Assembly: GCA_001725945.1 (NCBI GenBank) | Contig: LRMT01000066.1 | Location: 1-64,000 of the forward strand | From: Cupriavidus sp. UYMMa02A | GTDB taxonomy: Bacteria > Pseudomonadota > Gammaproteobacteria > Burkholderiales > Burkholderiaceae | Reading direction: 5' to 3' | Length of the DNA stretch: 64,000 nucleotides | Shown: one piece after another, positions 1-9,879 of the stretch | Numbering within the stretch: position 1 is the first letter of the stretch | How the letters are laid out: each line of letters begins with the position of its first letter | Notes under the pieces: model-generated | Told to the model about the DNA's origin: nothing | Databases searched by the model: none | The model's input: only the letters and a program-made list of their open reading frames with translations | Position numbers and translations under genes: made by a program

Positions 1-204
1 AGACGGTACAGACCAGCGAAGGCACTCTCGCCCCCGTCTCGGACGAGGTATTGCGGCGCTTTGGCGGCGCGCGTCCGCAGCGCCGGCTTCGCAGGGCCGG
101 CGCCGTGCAGCAAAGGCTCGTACGGCATAGCGCAATATGCCGCCACGAGTGCGGCCCATGCGCGGGCCGCACCGCCGTCGATCCGGTAAGGTGCCGAAGG
201 CTTA
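1..204. other. Unassigned left edge of the window
   Basis: No gene can be called with confidence. On the plus strand, one frame from base 3 reads like the tail of a protein (TVQTSEGTLAPVSDEVLRRF) and then becomes low-quality Arg/Ala-rich sequence, so it may be the frameshifted C-terminus of a gene that starts left of the window. The other frames carry early stops. The nitronate monooxygenase gene ends at 205 on the opposite strand, so if this is a gene the two converge. Confidence 0.25.
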
Positions 205-1152
205 TCAAGCGTCTTGGTCCAGCAGCCGGTGGCGCGCGGCATGATACTCGGCCCGCAGTTGCGCAACAATCTGGGATGCCGGCTGAATGTCATCCATCAA
301 CCCAACGCCCTGTCCAGCCCCCCAGATATCCTTCCACGCCTTGACCTTGCTCGCGCCGCCGGAGAGATCCATCTTGCTCTTGTCGGATAGCGGCAGGTTG
401 TCCGGGTCCAGCCCTGCATTCAGAATGCTCTGCCGCATATAGTTGCCGTGTACGCCGGAGAACAGATTGGTATAGACGATATCGGCGGCATTGGCCTGTA
501 CGATGGCCTGCTTGTAGCCGTCGGCGGCATTGCTCTCCTGCGAGGCAATGAAGCGCGTGCCAATGTACGCGATATCGGCACCCATTGCGCGCGCGGCGAG
601 GATGGCCTCACCGTTGGCAATCGCGCCCGACAGCACTAGCGGGCCGTCGAAGAATTTTCGGACCTCGCCGACCAGCGCGAAGGGGGACAGGGTCCCCGCA
701 TGGCCGCCGCGCCGGCAGCCACCACGATGAGGCCATCCACTCCGGCTTCAAGCGCCTTGCGCGCATGGCGCACGCTGATGACATCGTGCAGGACGATGCC
801 CCCGTAGCTGTGCACCGCGTCAAGAATCTCCTTTACCGGTGCCTGCAAGCTGGTGATGAATATCGGCACTTTGTGATCTATGCAGACACGCACGTCACGC
901 TCCAGCCTGGTATTCGACTGGTGCACGATCTGGTTGACCGCCAGCGGCCCGACAGGCTGGCCAGGGTTCGCCGCCCTGAAGGCGCTCAGCTCCTCGGCGA
1001 TGCGGGTAAGCCACTCGTCGAGCAACTCCGGGTGGCGTGCATTGAGGGTCGGAAAGGCGCCGACGATGCCTGCCTTGCATTGCGCGAGGACCAGCTCCGG
1101 ATAGCTGACGATGAACATGGGCCGGAATTCGTGCCGCCGGCCTGAGCGGCAC
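205..1152 (-). CDS. Nitronate monooxygenase (2-nitropropane dioxygenase family), frameshifted
   Basis: FMN-dependent TIM-barrel oxygenase family that oxidises alkyl nitronates; many relatives are enoyl reductases or have unknown substrates. Visible features are MFIVSYPELVLAQCKAG near the N-terminus, GAFPTLNAR, the segment ending VDGLIVVAAGA, and GAIANGEAILAARAMGADIAYIGTRF, which is the usual phosphate-binding end of the barrel. The frame breaks near 704, where GCGGGCGG appears to have lost a G; restoring it joins both halves as GAGGHAGTLSPF. The clear ATG is at 1118, but relatives have 10-15 residues before the MFIVS motif. The GTG at 1152 would give them if two more bases are missing near 1120, so the start is uncertain. 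Last gene of the five-gene leftward operon that includes a sulfotransferase; its substrate is unknown. Confidence 0.8.
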
Positions 1153-1184
1153 GGGCTGCGCGGTGGCGGTGCGGGCCGCGCGGT

Positions 1185-2142
1185 CTATGCGCGCCGAAGC
1201 AATCGGCGAAGCTGCGCGCGAAGCGGTCCACGTCGCGTCCGGCAGGTGGTTGATGCCGCCCGCCAGGCGTCGTCCGCCACCGGTGTCGAAACCGCGGCAG
1301 AAATCGGCCGCGCCGGTGGGGCTTGTGCGCCGGCACGCGCACGCTGACGGCAAGCGCCGCCGGTCTTGGGCGAGAGCAGGCCAATGCGTCGCCGGGACGC
1401 CCGCTCACCAGTTCATTGGCGAGCACGCCGATCGCACGGCGCGCCCATGGGGCATCGGGCAGCATCAGCAGGGCCGCGCCCGGCACCTCGTGCGAAGGTG
1501 CCAGGCAGCGCGCGCGCGCCATGTCGTCCGCATAGCCTTCACACAGCACCCCGTAGACCGCGCATTGGGCCACGAAGTCCAGTGGGTCGGCAAAGGACAG
1601 CATGTGCCCGGCCAGCTCGGCGGGATCGAAATGCAGGTCCGCCACGCACTCGCCGTAGGCGTTGTAATTGAGGCAGGTGCCCAACCTCTCCAGCAAGGCG
1701 GTTTCGCGCGCGTCGAGCCCGGCCTGCGCTGCCATCATGCAGGCCACGTCTGCGAGGTTGTCGCCGAATGCGGCCGTGATCGCCCAGCGCCGATGGCGCC
1801 CGCCAAGATGGCGGTCCACCAGGATGCTGGTGCAGACTTGCGCGCCCTCGTCGATATGCGCGTCCAGACCCGCATGCGCGGGCAGTTCGCCGGCATGGTG
1901 ATGGTCGAAGTAATCGACCCGGACACCCGCGGCAAGCAGGCGAAGCAGGCCGTCGCGGTTCTGCGCGAGCGAGATGTCGAGCGCGGTGACCGTATCGCCG
2001 GGTACGGCATCGATGCGATCAAGCAGGTGGATATCGCGCTTGACGCCGGTCACGAGCGTGGCGTCGCAGGGATGGGTCAGGCGCAGTTGCTGCAAGGCAC
2101 ACAGGCCGTCGCGTCGCCGTTGAAGGCAAAGTAGCGTGTCAT
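1185..2142 (-). CDS. DHH/DHHA1-family phosphoesterase (NrnA-like), frameshifted
   Basis: Metal-dependent phosphoesterase. Motifs in order: FNGDADGL near residue 10 (after repair), VTALDIS, YFDHHHAGE (the DHH signature), AFGDNL, and the C-terminal DHHA1 glycine motif GGGRRLAGGINHLP. Breaks are near 2110 and 1234, where GCGGACG is read as GCGACG, and near 1318, where there is one extra base or two are missing. A further CGGCA-to-CGCA loss near 1188 would give a natural TAG at 1185-1187 and a protein of about 318 residues, the usual NrnA length. NrnA enzymes degrade nanoRNA and dephosphorylate 3'-phosphoadenosine 5'-phosphate (PAP). Two genes upstream in the same operon is a sulfotransferase, which releases PAP, so PAP recycling is my inferred role; generic oligonucleotide turnover is the alternative. 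The ATG lies 20 bases after the SDR stop. Confidence 0.8.
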
Positions 2143-2161
2143 GGCAGGACTCCGGTCGCGG

Positions 2162-2952
2162 TCAGGGCATGAAGTCGCCGCCGTTGGCATCGAGCGAGGC
2201 GCCGGTGACCGCACGCGCGTAGTCGGACACCAGGAACAGCGCGGCGCGCGCGCAGTCCTCGTCGGTCGGCATGCGGCCCAGCGCGATCTGCGCGGTGACG
2301 GGGGCAATCACCGCATCTTCGCTCATGCCCTGCTCCGCCGCAACGTGGCGCACATAGCCCTGCACCGGCGCGCCCCACATCCAGCCCATGAAGATGCTGT
2401 TGGCGCGGATGCCATGGGGGCCCAGTTCGCGCGCCAGATACTTGACCGCCACCGCCAGCGCGCCCTTGGACGCCGCATAGCCGGACTCTCCGGGCATCGG
2501 CTTGCGCGTGGCCTGCGTATTGATCATCACGATGGCGCCGCCGCCCTGCGGCTTCATCAGCGCGGCCACTTCCTGCGTCAGCGTCATGGTGCCGAACACA
2601 TTGGTGTCGAACACCTCGCGCCAGACGTCAAGGTCGGCGGCTTCCACCGCTTCGGGGAAGTTGCGTGCTGGAACGCGCTGTTGACCAGCGCGTCGATCCG
2701 CCCGAAGCGGCGCATGGTTTCGCCGGCGAGATGCCGGCACTGGGCGCGGTCGGTGATGTCGGTCGCCACCTTGAGCACTTCGCAGTCGGCCCCCAGTTCG
2801 TCGATGCGGGCCTGGGCCTCGTCCAGCTTCGCCTCGGTTCGCGCGGCAATGGCAACGGCGCGAGCGCCTTCCCGCGCGGCCTCCACGGCCAGCTTCACGC
2901 CCAGCCCCGGGCCGATGCCCGACACGATGACGATCTTGTCCTTCAGCAGCAT
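2162..2952 (-). CDS. Short-chain dehydrogenase/reductase, frameshifted
   Basis: NAD(P)-dependent oxidoreductase with a Rossmann fold. The N-terminal cofactor motif reads VSGIGPGLG, a variant of the usual TGxxxGxG, followed by DALVNSAF (NNAG-like motif) and the catalytic GYAASK (Tyr-x-x-x-Lys). The end reads ALFLVSDYARAVTGASLDANGG, the standard SDR C-terminus. One base is missing near 2664 (CACGGCAAC read as CACGCAAC); restoring it joins SAFQHG to NFPEAVEAADLD. The ATG at 2952 follows GGAGACAACATC, a good ribosome binding site. It sits 32 bases after the sulfotransferase and 20 before the DHH gene, so it is part of the same leftward operon. It probably oxidises or reduces an alcohol/ketone on the molecule handled by this island, but the substrate cannot be read from the sequence. 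Confidence 0.85.
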
Positions 2953-2984
2953 GATGTTGTCTCCTCGGTGCGCAGTGCGCAGTT

Positions 2985-4174
2985 TTAGCGGGTATTCAGG
3001 ACGTGGCGGGCGCGGTAAGCGGCGAAGTCCCGCTCCAGCTGCTCTTGGCTGAGACCGAACCGGGCCAATGTATAGGCATGCGTGGCGCGCTGGTTGCGCG
3101 GGTTGCACTCCATCCATGCCCACATGGCGGCACGGGCCTCCTCGGTCAGCGGCATGCCGGCAAAGCGATAGACCGCCCGCACCACGCCGAACGGGTCTTG
3201 CACGGTGTCCTCGAAACGGATATCGAGGAAGCGCTCCGCCGGCAGGCTGTCGCGAACGGCCATGGCATGCGCCATGGCGCGCTGCATCTGGCCGCTCCAT
3301 TGCCGGCCCACGGTGACCGGATCGGGCGCGTCGGCATACATCTTCCACAAGGTATGCGCCATGCTGGCCATCGACGGAATGGTCTGCGCCGGGTCGCGGT
3401 GGGTCAGCACCACCTGTGCCCCTGGAAAGACGCGGAACAGTATCTCCAGCGTATGCAGGTGTTGCGGTGTCTTCAGCACCCAGCGTTGCGCCGCTGGCTC
3501 GCCCCGTTGGCGCTTCTGCCATTGCAGGAACTGCAGCATGGTCTTCAGGTAGGTGTAGACCGGCGTCTGGTCCTGCTGCGCGAGCCACGCGGTATAGGAC
3601 GGCACGTTGGCGTAGGAGTCCATCGCGCACATGAAGGCATGCTCCATCAGCATGAACTCCTCGTCGGCCTGCATGGCATCGAGCGGGTGGATGGCCAGGA
3701 TATCCGGGATGAAGCCGATCATCTGCGCGACCTCTGCCCTGGCCAGCCCGATGCGCCGGCTGGCGTCGCGCACGTCTTCCGCCGGCAACGCGCCGGGTAG
3801 CGGGTTTCCCACCAGGTCGCCGCATGGAAGCGCGGGTCGCTGGCCAGCATGCGCTGCAGCAGCGTGGTGCCGGTGCGCGGCAGGCCGACGATCACCAGCG
3901 GATCGTCGATGCGCTCCTGCAGGATCTCGGGATGGCGGCTGCAGTAGTCCTGTATCACGAGCCGGTTCACCAGCTGGGCCAGCAGCTTGCCGTGCAGCAA
4001 CTGCACACCCTGCGCCGACAGGCTGGCCTCGCGCGCCAGCGAATCGAACAGCACGCCCAGCGCCTCCCGGTAGTTGCCCGGCCCGAAGTCCGTCAATCCG
4101 CCCGCCTCCTCGCTGGCCTGCGCCAGCAGGCGCTCCACGTCGAACACGGCCTGGTTGTCCACGGCGATATTCAT
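2985..4174 (-). CDS. PAPS-dependent sulfotransferase family protein, frameshifted
   Basis: Transfers the sulfo group of 3'-phosphoadenylyl sulfate (PAPS) to an acceptor and releases PAP. The 5'-phosphosulfate-binding loop is VIVGLPRTGTTLLQRML. Downstream come RWVLKTPQHLHTLE and VVLTHRDPAQTIPSM, the region that binds the 3'-phosphate in this family (the R and S of HRDP...S). About 395 residues after repair, fitting the bacterial Sulfotransfer_3 group. One base is missing near 3790 (plus strand AACGGCGCC read as AACGCGCC); restoring it joins WWETRYPAP to LPAEDVRDAS. The ATG at 4174 overlaps the stop of the DUF1214 gene (ATGA), so the two are translationally coupled. The divergent cysD-cysNC pair would supply its donor. 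The acceptor is unknown. Confidence 0.85.
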
Positions 4175-5282
4175 GCTGTCTCCCTGAGAGATTCGAGTTT
4201 GACCACGCGCGTGCGCGGATGCACGGGCTGCGCCGCGCCGACCCAGCGCCAGCACATGGTGCCGTTGTGGTGACCGGCGGTCTCCAGCCAGTTGGGCAGC
4301 CCCGGGTCGCGCGCGCTGAGGATGACGGTGACACCGCCGTTGGCATCGAGCCGGGCGCGGTGCTTGTTCAGGCAGATGTCGTGATAGCGGTAATCGAGCG
4401 ATTCCATCCAGTAGTTGTTGATCTGGAAGTTCCAGAACTCGCACGCGGGCACGCGGTCCACCTCGACCACCAGCGCCTCGTCGTCGGCGAGCGCCCAGCA
4501 CGAGTGGTAGTAGAAGATATTGGGATCGCCGCCGGCTGCCTGGCACACGGCCTGGTCTGCCGGCGGCAGCGCGTTGACGTGGCCGCCATAGCCCTGGGCC
4601 CAGTCAGCGAAGATTCGGGCGGTGCTTTCGACAAAGCCCGCCGCGCGCATCAGCCCAGCCTGCAGGCGCTCGGCGCCGAGCACCGGCGGTACGGCCTTTG
4701 GGTCACCATCGATTCGCTCGATGCTCAGCTCCGCCGGTGCCTCCGCTTTGCGGTCAAGGAACGTCTGCCGCACCACCAGCGCGTTGGTAGCTGGCTCCAT
4801 GGGCACCCAGTTGCCGTCGTGCGGCCGTGCGCCGAGGAAGAGCTCGAAGCTGCCATCGGGCGCCACGGCGAGCCGGTTGCTGTCGAGGAAACCGGTCTGG
4901 ATCATGCGGCCATCGGTCTCGTAGCCGCCCTTCTGCGTACCGAAGCTCAGGTAGGCCACGCTGCCGCGCCGGCCGCGGATCCTGTATTGCGCGTTGCCGT
5001 CCAGGCGCGCATAGCGGTAGAGGTTGTCCGGGTTGTCGGCGCGATCTTGGCGGTTTCGTGTGACGGCGAGAAGAAGCCGGGAAACGCCGGATCGGCGAAT
5101 TCCACGTGCATTTCCAGCGCAATGCGAAGCAAGCGGCTCAGGTAGCGGAAGCCCTCGGCACGCGTGAGTGCATCCGATGGTGCCTCCGGGCGCAGGATCT
5201 GCTGCCCGCTGCGCTTGAGCACGTCGCAAAACTCGGCCCAGGTGTGGCCGCTCAGCAATTGTTCGTCGGCGGAAGTCGCCAT
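4171..5282 (-). CDS. DUF1214 domain protein, frameshifted
   Basis: Protein of about 370 residues resembling the DUF1214 group of acid-soluble, often oxidoreductase-associated proteins with no proven reaction. Recognisable stretches are [58 protein letters not shown] and [18 protein letters not shown], the last being typical of the family. One base is missing near 5042 (ATCGGCGCC read as ATCGCGCC), joining [10 protein letters not shown] to [13 protein letters not shown]. The ATG at 5282 is preceded by a GGGAGCAGGC ribosome binding site. It is the first gene of the leftward operon and overlaps the sulfotransferase start by four bases. The tight coupling suggests it acts on, or binds, the sulfotransferase's substrate or product; that is inference. 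Confidence 0.8.
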
Positions 5283-5374
5283 CTGCCTGCTCCCGTGGTT
5301 GGTCTGTGGGCGGGTCGGACAGCGCTGCCTGTCCCGTACCGGAGCAACGATACCGAGCACGGGTGGGCCGATCC

Positions 5375-5458
5375 TCGTCCGGGCGGACTAGAAAATGGTT
5401 CTTCGCCGAACACGGAAACCGCGCACCAAGACCGCTGATTCCTAGTCCACCCGGACGA
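5375..5458. promoter_or_regulatory. Paired dyad operators between the divergent sulfation operons
   Basis: Two 17-base arms, TCGTCCGGGCGGACTAG (5375-5391) and CTAGTCCACCCGGACGA (5442-5458), are inverted copies of each other with 16 of 17 matches. Each arm also contains its own dyad, GTCC-N4-GGAC. Their centres are 67 bases apart. They lie in the 266-base gap between the DUF1214 start (5282) and the cysD start (5549), where promoters for both directions must lie. Two similar dyads in such a place are typical of a dimeric repressor or activator. No regulator gene is adjacent. Confidence 0.5.
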
Positions 5459-5548
5459 AGTGGCGCAGGGCCCCGGCTCGCTACCTTTTCCCCATGCCAG
5501 CACCGCGAAATCCGTGGACGGCGCCGGCAAAACGAAGAGGAGATCTCG

Positions 5549-6444
5549 ATGTTGACCCACCTGGAGCAACTGGAGGCGGAGAGCATCCACATCATGCGGG
5601 AAGTGGTGGCGGAATGCGAAAACCCCGTCATGCTCTATTCCATCGGCAAGGACAGTTCCGTCATGCTGCACCTGGCGATGAAGGCCTTCTATCCCGCGCG
5701 GCCGCCCTTTCCGCTGCTGCACGTCGACACGACGTGGAAGTTCCGCGAGATGATCGAGTTCCGCGACCAGACCGTCGATCGGCTCGGGCTGGACCTGCGC
5801 GTGCATATCAACCCTGACGGGCTCGCGCGCAACATCAGCCCGCACGAGCATGGCTCGGCCGTGCACACCGACGTCTGGAAGACGCAGGGGCTGAAGCAGG
5901 CGCTGGACCACTACGGCTTTGACGCCGCCTTCGGTGGTGCACGCCGCGATGAGGAAAAATCGCGCGCCAAGGAGCGTGTGTTCTCCGTGCGCACCGCCCA
6001 GCACCGCTGGGACCCGAAGATGCAGCGTCCCGAACTCTGGCGCCAGTACACGCGCGCAAGCGCAAGGGCGAAAGCCTGCGCGTATTTCCGCTGTCGAACT
6101 GGACCGAGCTCGACATCTGGCAATACATCTACCTGAACAAGATCCCCATCGTGCCCCTGTACTACGCCAAGGAGCGTCCCGTGGTCGAGCGCGACGGCAC
6201 CATGATCATGGTCGATGACGAACGCCTGCCGCTGCGCGCGGGCGAGACACCCGCCATGCGCAAGGTGCGGTTCCGCACGCTGGGCTGCTATCCGCTCACC
6301 GGGGCGATCGACAGCGAAGCCGATACGCTGGGCGGCATCATCCAGGAAATGCTGCTGGCCACTACGTCCGAGCGCCAGGGACGGCTGATCGACAGCGACT
6401 CCGCCGGGTCGATGGAAAAGAAAAAGCAAGAGGGGTACTTCTGA
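5549..6444 (+). CDS. cysD: Sulfate adenylyltransferase small subunit, frameshifted
   Basis: ATP sulfurylase subunit that, with CysN, makes adenosine 5'-phosphosulfate (APS) from ATP and sulfate. Belongs to the PAPS-reductase/ATP pyrophosphatase fold: the PP-loop appears as [18 protein letters not shown], followed by [33 protein letters not shown] and the CysD C-terminus [15 protein letters not shown] and KKKQEGYF. Length about 298 residues, as expected. One base is missing near 6054 (ACGGCGC read as ACGCGC); restoring it joins [13 protein letters not shown]. The ATG at 5549 follows AGAGGAGATCTCG. The stop overlaps the cysNC start (TGATG). Placed opposite a sulfotransferase, this copy is more likely devoted to PAPS for sulfation than to cysteine synthesis; the latter remains possible. 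Confidence 0.93.
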
Positions 6445-8423
6445 TGGACGCGCTGATGGAAACGCGAATGGAAGCGATGACGGAAGCCGTGCCGGGCACG
6501 GCCAATGACGATACCGGGCACGATATTGAACAATACCTGCGCGCCCAGCAGCACAAGAGCCTGCTGCGCTTTATCACCTGCGGCAGCGTCGACGACGGCA
6601 AGAGCACGCTGATCGGCCGGCTGCTGTACGAATCGAAAATGCTGTTCGAGGACCAGCTCGCGCAGCTCGAAGCCGATTCGAAGAAGATGGGCACGCAGGG
6701 CGACAACCTCGATTTCGCGCTGCTGGTCGACGGCCTTTCCGCCGAGCGCGAACAGGGCATCACCATCGACGTCGCGTACCGCTTCTTCGCCACCGACAAG
6801 CGCAAGTTCATCGTCGCCGACACGCCCGGACATGAGCAGTACACGCGCAACATGGTGACCGGCGCCTCCACCGCCGATCTGGCGATCCTGCTGGTCGATG
6901 CGCGCCGTGGCGTGCAGACGCAGACGCGCCGCCACAGCTACCTGGTGTCGACGCTCGGCATCCGCCGCGTGGTGCTGGCCATCAACAAGCTCGACATGGT
7001 GGATTACTCGCGCGAGGTCTACGCGCGCATCGAGGCAGAGTACCGGGACTTTGCGCGGCAGATCGGCCTGGATGACATCGTCTGCATCCCGATGTCCGCG
7101 CTGCACGGCGACAACATCACGGAGCCCAGCACCCGTACGCCGTGGTACCAGGGGCCCACCCTGATGGCCCACCTCGAAAGCGTACCGATCGACCGCGCGC
7201 CGGCGCAGGACGAATCGTTCCGCCTGCCGGTCCAGTGGGTCAACCGGCCCAACCTGGACTTCCGCGGCTTTGCCGGCACCATCAGCGCGGGCGAGGTCCG
7301 CTGCGGCGACCGCGTGCGCGCGCTGCCGTCCGGCCGGGAAAGCCGCGTGGCCGGCATCGTCGGTGCCGACGGCGAATGCGGGCATGCCGTGCGCGGCCAG
7401 GCAGTGACGCTGACGCTGGCTGACGAGATCGACGTGAGCCGCGGCGACGTGCTGGCCTGCGCGGAAGACCCGGCCGAGGTCGCGGACCAGTTCGAGGCCA
7501 CGCTGGTGTGGATGAACGAAGATGCCATGCTGCCGGGGCGGCCCTACCTGCTCAAGCTGGGCACGCGCACCGTGGGCGTGACCGTGGCCCAGCCCAAGTA
7601 CAAGGTCAACGTCAACACCCTGGAGCACCTGGCCGCGCGCACGCTGGAGCTCAACGAGATCGGCGTGTGCAACCTGCACCTGGACCAGCCGGTGGCGTTT
7701 GCCCCGTACGCGGGCAGCCCCGACCTGGGCGGCTTCATCATGATCGACCGCCTCACCAACAACACCGTAGGCGCCGGCATGCTGCACTTTGCGCTGCGGC
7801 GGGCGCAGAACGTGCACTGGCAGGCCATCGACGTGGACCGCCGCGCCCACGCCGCGCTCAAGCGCCAGGTGCCGCGCATCGTCTGGTTCACCGGGCTCTC
7901 CGGCGCGGGCAAGTCGACCATTGCCAACCTGGTGGAAAAGCGCTTGCACGCGCTGGGGCACCATACGTACCTGCTCGACGGGGACAACGTGCGCCATGGC
8001 CTGAACAAGGATCTCGGCTTCTCGGAAGCCGACCGGGTGGAAAATATCCGGCGCGTGGCGGAGGTGGCGCGGCTGATGCTCGATGCGGGGCTGGTGGTAT
8101 TGGTGTCATTCATCTCGCCATTCCGCTCGGAGCGGGAGATGGCGCGTGCTCTCGCCGGCGAGGGCGAGTTTGCCGAGGTCTTCATCGACACCCCGCTCGA
8201 TGTGGCCGAGCAGCGCGACCCGAAGGGCCTCTACCGCAAGGCGCGGCGTGGCGAGCTGAAGAACTTTACCGGCATCGATTCACCTTACGAACCGCCCGAG
8301 CGCCCCGAGATCCGCATCGACACCACGGCGGATACGGCCGAACAGGCGGCCGAGCGAATCGTCTGCTGGCTGCAGGAGACGGGGCTGCAGGAATCCGAAG
8401 CGCCTAGTACAAACGGACGATGA
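6444..8423 (+). CDS. cysNC: Bifunctional sulfate adenylyltransferase subunit 1 / APS kinase
   Basis: Intact 659-residue fusion (NodQ type). The N-terminal half is the CysN GTPase that drives APS synthesis: [18 protein letters not shown] (G1), [14 protein letters not shown] (G3) and INKLDMVDY (G4), followed by EF-Tu-like beta-barrel domains. The C-terminal 200 residues are APS kinase (CysC), which makes PAPS: P-loop [16 protein letters not shown], the [18 protein letters not shown] motif and [10 protein letters not shown]. The start overlaps the cysD stop by one base (TGATG), so the pair is coupled. The fused kinase commits this pathway to PAPS, the sulfo donor, which fits the sulfotransferase on the other side of the shared intergenic region. 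Codon use looks like its neighbours and there is no frameshift. Confidence 0.96.
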   Translation: MDALMETRMEAMTEAVPGTANDDTGHDIEQYLRAQQHKSLLRFITCGSVDDGKSTLIGRLLYESKMLFEDQLAQLEADSKKMGTQGDNLDFALLVDGLSAEREQGITIDVAYRFFATDKRKFIVADTPGHEQYTRNMVTGASTADLAILLVDARRGVQTQTRRHSYLVSTLGIRRVVLAINKLDMVDYSREVYARIEAEYRDFARQIGLDDIVCIPMSALHGDNITEPSTRTPWYQGPTLMAHLESVPIDRAPAQDESFRLPVQWVNRPNLDFRGFAGTISAGEVRCGDRVRALPSGRESRVAGIVGADGECGHAVRGQAVTLTLADEIDVSRGDVLACAEDPAEVADQFEATLVWMNEDAMLPGRPYLLKLGTRTVGVTVAQPKYKVNVNTLEHLAARTLELNEIGVCNLHLDQPVAFAPYAGSPDLGGFIMIDRLTNNTVGAGMLHFALRRAQNVHWQAIDVDRRAHAALKRQVPRIVWFTGLSGAGKSTIANLVEKRLHALGHHTYLLDGDNVRHGLNKDLGFSEADRVENIRRVAEVARLMLDAGLVVLVSFISPFRSEREMARALAGEGEFAEVFIDTPLDVAEQRDPKGLYRKARRGELKNFTGIDSPYEPPERPEIRIDTTADTAEQAAERIVCWLQETGLQESEAPSTNGR

Positions 8424-8507
8424 GCCGGCAGCGCCGATCCGTAGGATGAAGGAAGGCGGGCTTGCCCCGCCTTGAGGCCGCTGACAAAGTCAAGAATCGC
8501 GAATGTT

Positions 8508-8635
8508 GTCTCCCCTCTCCCATTTATGGGAGAGGGGCGGGGGAGAGGGCAGGAGTCACCACGAAGTGAGGCGCTAGGGTACTTGGCATGCGCCTGCCCT
8601 CTCCCCCAGCCCCTCTCCCGCAAGCGGGAGAGGGG
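8508..8635. repeat. Double-hairpin intergenic repeat, probable bidirectional terminator
   Basis: Between the convergent cysNC and thiolase genes lie two similar hairpins: CCCCTCTCCC pairs with GGGAGAGGGG at 8512-8537, and CCCCTCTCCCGC pairs with GCGGGAGAGGGG at 8610-8635 with only AA between. They are bracketed by a perfect 15-base inverted repeat, GGGGGAGAGGGCAGG (8539-8553) and its complement (8593-8607). This CCCTCTCCC/GGGAGAGGG layout resembles dispersed REP-like palindromic elements. It may end transcription from both sides. Confidence 0.6.
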
Positions 8636-8655
8636 AGCAAACCAGCGGTCAGCCC

Positions 8656-9832
8656 TTACAGCACTTCGAACAGCCCAGCCGCGCCCTGCCCGCCGCCGAT
8701 GCACATGGTCACCACCACGTACTTCACGCCACGACGCTTGCCCTCGATCAGCGCATGGCCGACCAGGCGAGCACCCGACACACCGTACGGGTGGCCCACG
8801 GCGATCGCGCCGCCGTTCACGTTCAGGCGGTCCATCGGGATGCCCAGCTTGTCGGCGCAGTACAGCACCTGCACGGCGAACGCTTCGTTCAGCTCCCACA
8901 GGCCGATGTCGTCGACCTTCAGGCCGGCCTTCTTCAGCAGCTTGGGCACCGCGAATACCGGGCCGATGCCCATTTCATCGGGCTCGCACCCGGCCACCGC
9001 GAAGCCGCGGAACACGCCCAGCGGCTGCAGGCCCTTGGCAGCGGCAACACGCGCGTTCATCACCACGGCAGCCGAAGCGCCGTCCGAGAACTGCGACGCA
9101 TTGCCGGCGGTGACCACGCCACCCGGCATGGCGGTGCGGATCTTCGACACGGCTTCCAGCGTGGTGTCGCCACGGATGCCTTCATCGCGGTCGAGCGTCA
9201 CTTCCTTCGTGACAAGCTGGCCCGTGGACTTGTCGGCCACGCCGGCGAGCACCGTGATCGGCACGATCTCGTCCTTGAACTTGCCGGCTTCCTGCCCGGC
9301 GGCGGCACGCTGCTGGCTGCGCACGCCGTACTCGTCCTGGCGCTCCTTCGAGATGTTGTAGCGCTTGGCGACGTTCTCGGCGGTCTGGAGCATGTTCCAG
9401 TAGATTTCCGGCTTGTTCTTGACCAGCCACGGGTCGGCGAGCATGTGGCGGTTCATTTCCGACTGCACGCAGGAGATGCTTTCCACGCCGCCGGCCACGA
9501 AGATATCGCCCTCATCCGCGATCACGCGCTGCGCGGCCATGGCGATGGTCTGCAGGCCCGACGAGCAGAAGCGGTTCACGGTCGCACCGGGCACCGTGAC
9601 CGGGCAACCGGCACGCAGTGCGATCTGGCGCGCAATGTTGGAGCCCGTGGCGCTCGGGGTTGGCACAGCCCATCAGCACGTCTTCCACTTCGCCGGCTTC
9701 GATCTTCGCGCGCGCAATGGCGTGCTCGACCGCATGGCCGCCCAGCGTGGCGCCATGGGTCATGTTGAACGCGCCTTTCCAGCTCTTGGCCAGCCCGGTG
9801 CGGGCGGTGGATACGATGACTGCCTCGTTCAT
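8656..9832 (-). CDS. fadA: Acetyl-CoA acyltransferase (thiolase), frameshifted
   Basis: Thiolytic cleavage of 3-ketoacyl-CoA in beta-oxidation, or the reverse condensation. All three catalytic regions are present: the acyl-carrying cysteine in [16 protein letters not shown], the histidine in [17 protein letters not shown], and the second cysteine in [16 protein letters not shown] near the C-terminus. About 391 residues, the usual length. The frame breaks near 9652, where two bases are missing (GAGGGCGCC read as GAGCGCC); repair gives the family sequence [15 protein letters not shown]. The ATG is at 9832. It is the last gene of the leftward fadB-pncA-thiolase unit, so a role with that FadB in fatty acid breakdown is likely. 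The alternative is a biosynthetic thiolase such as PhaA, less likely with FadB adjacent. Confidence 0.9.
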
Positions 9833-9879
9833 GTCTTGCTCCTCGGAATCTTGGTGTCTTTCAGTTCGGTTGGTTCGGT

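Noticed and set aside
5549..6444. Calling the cysD/cysNC pair nodP/nodQ for Nod-factor sulfation
   Set aside because: The proteins are of the same type, but there are no nod genes, nod boxes or NodH-like context here, so the neutral cys names are safer.
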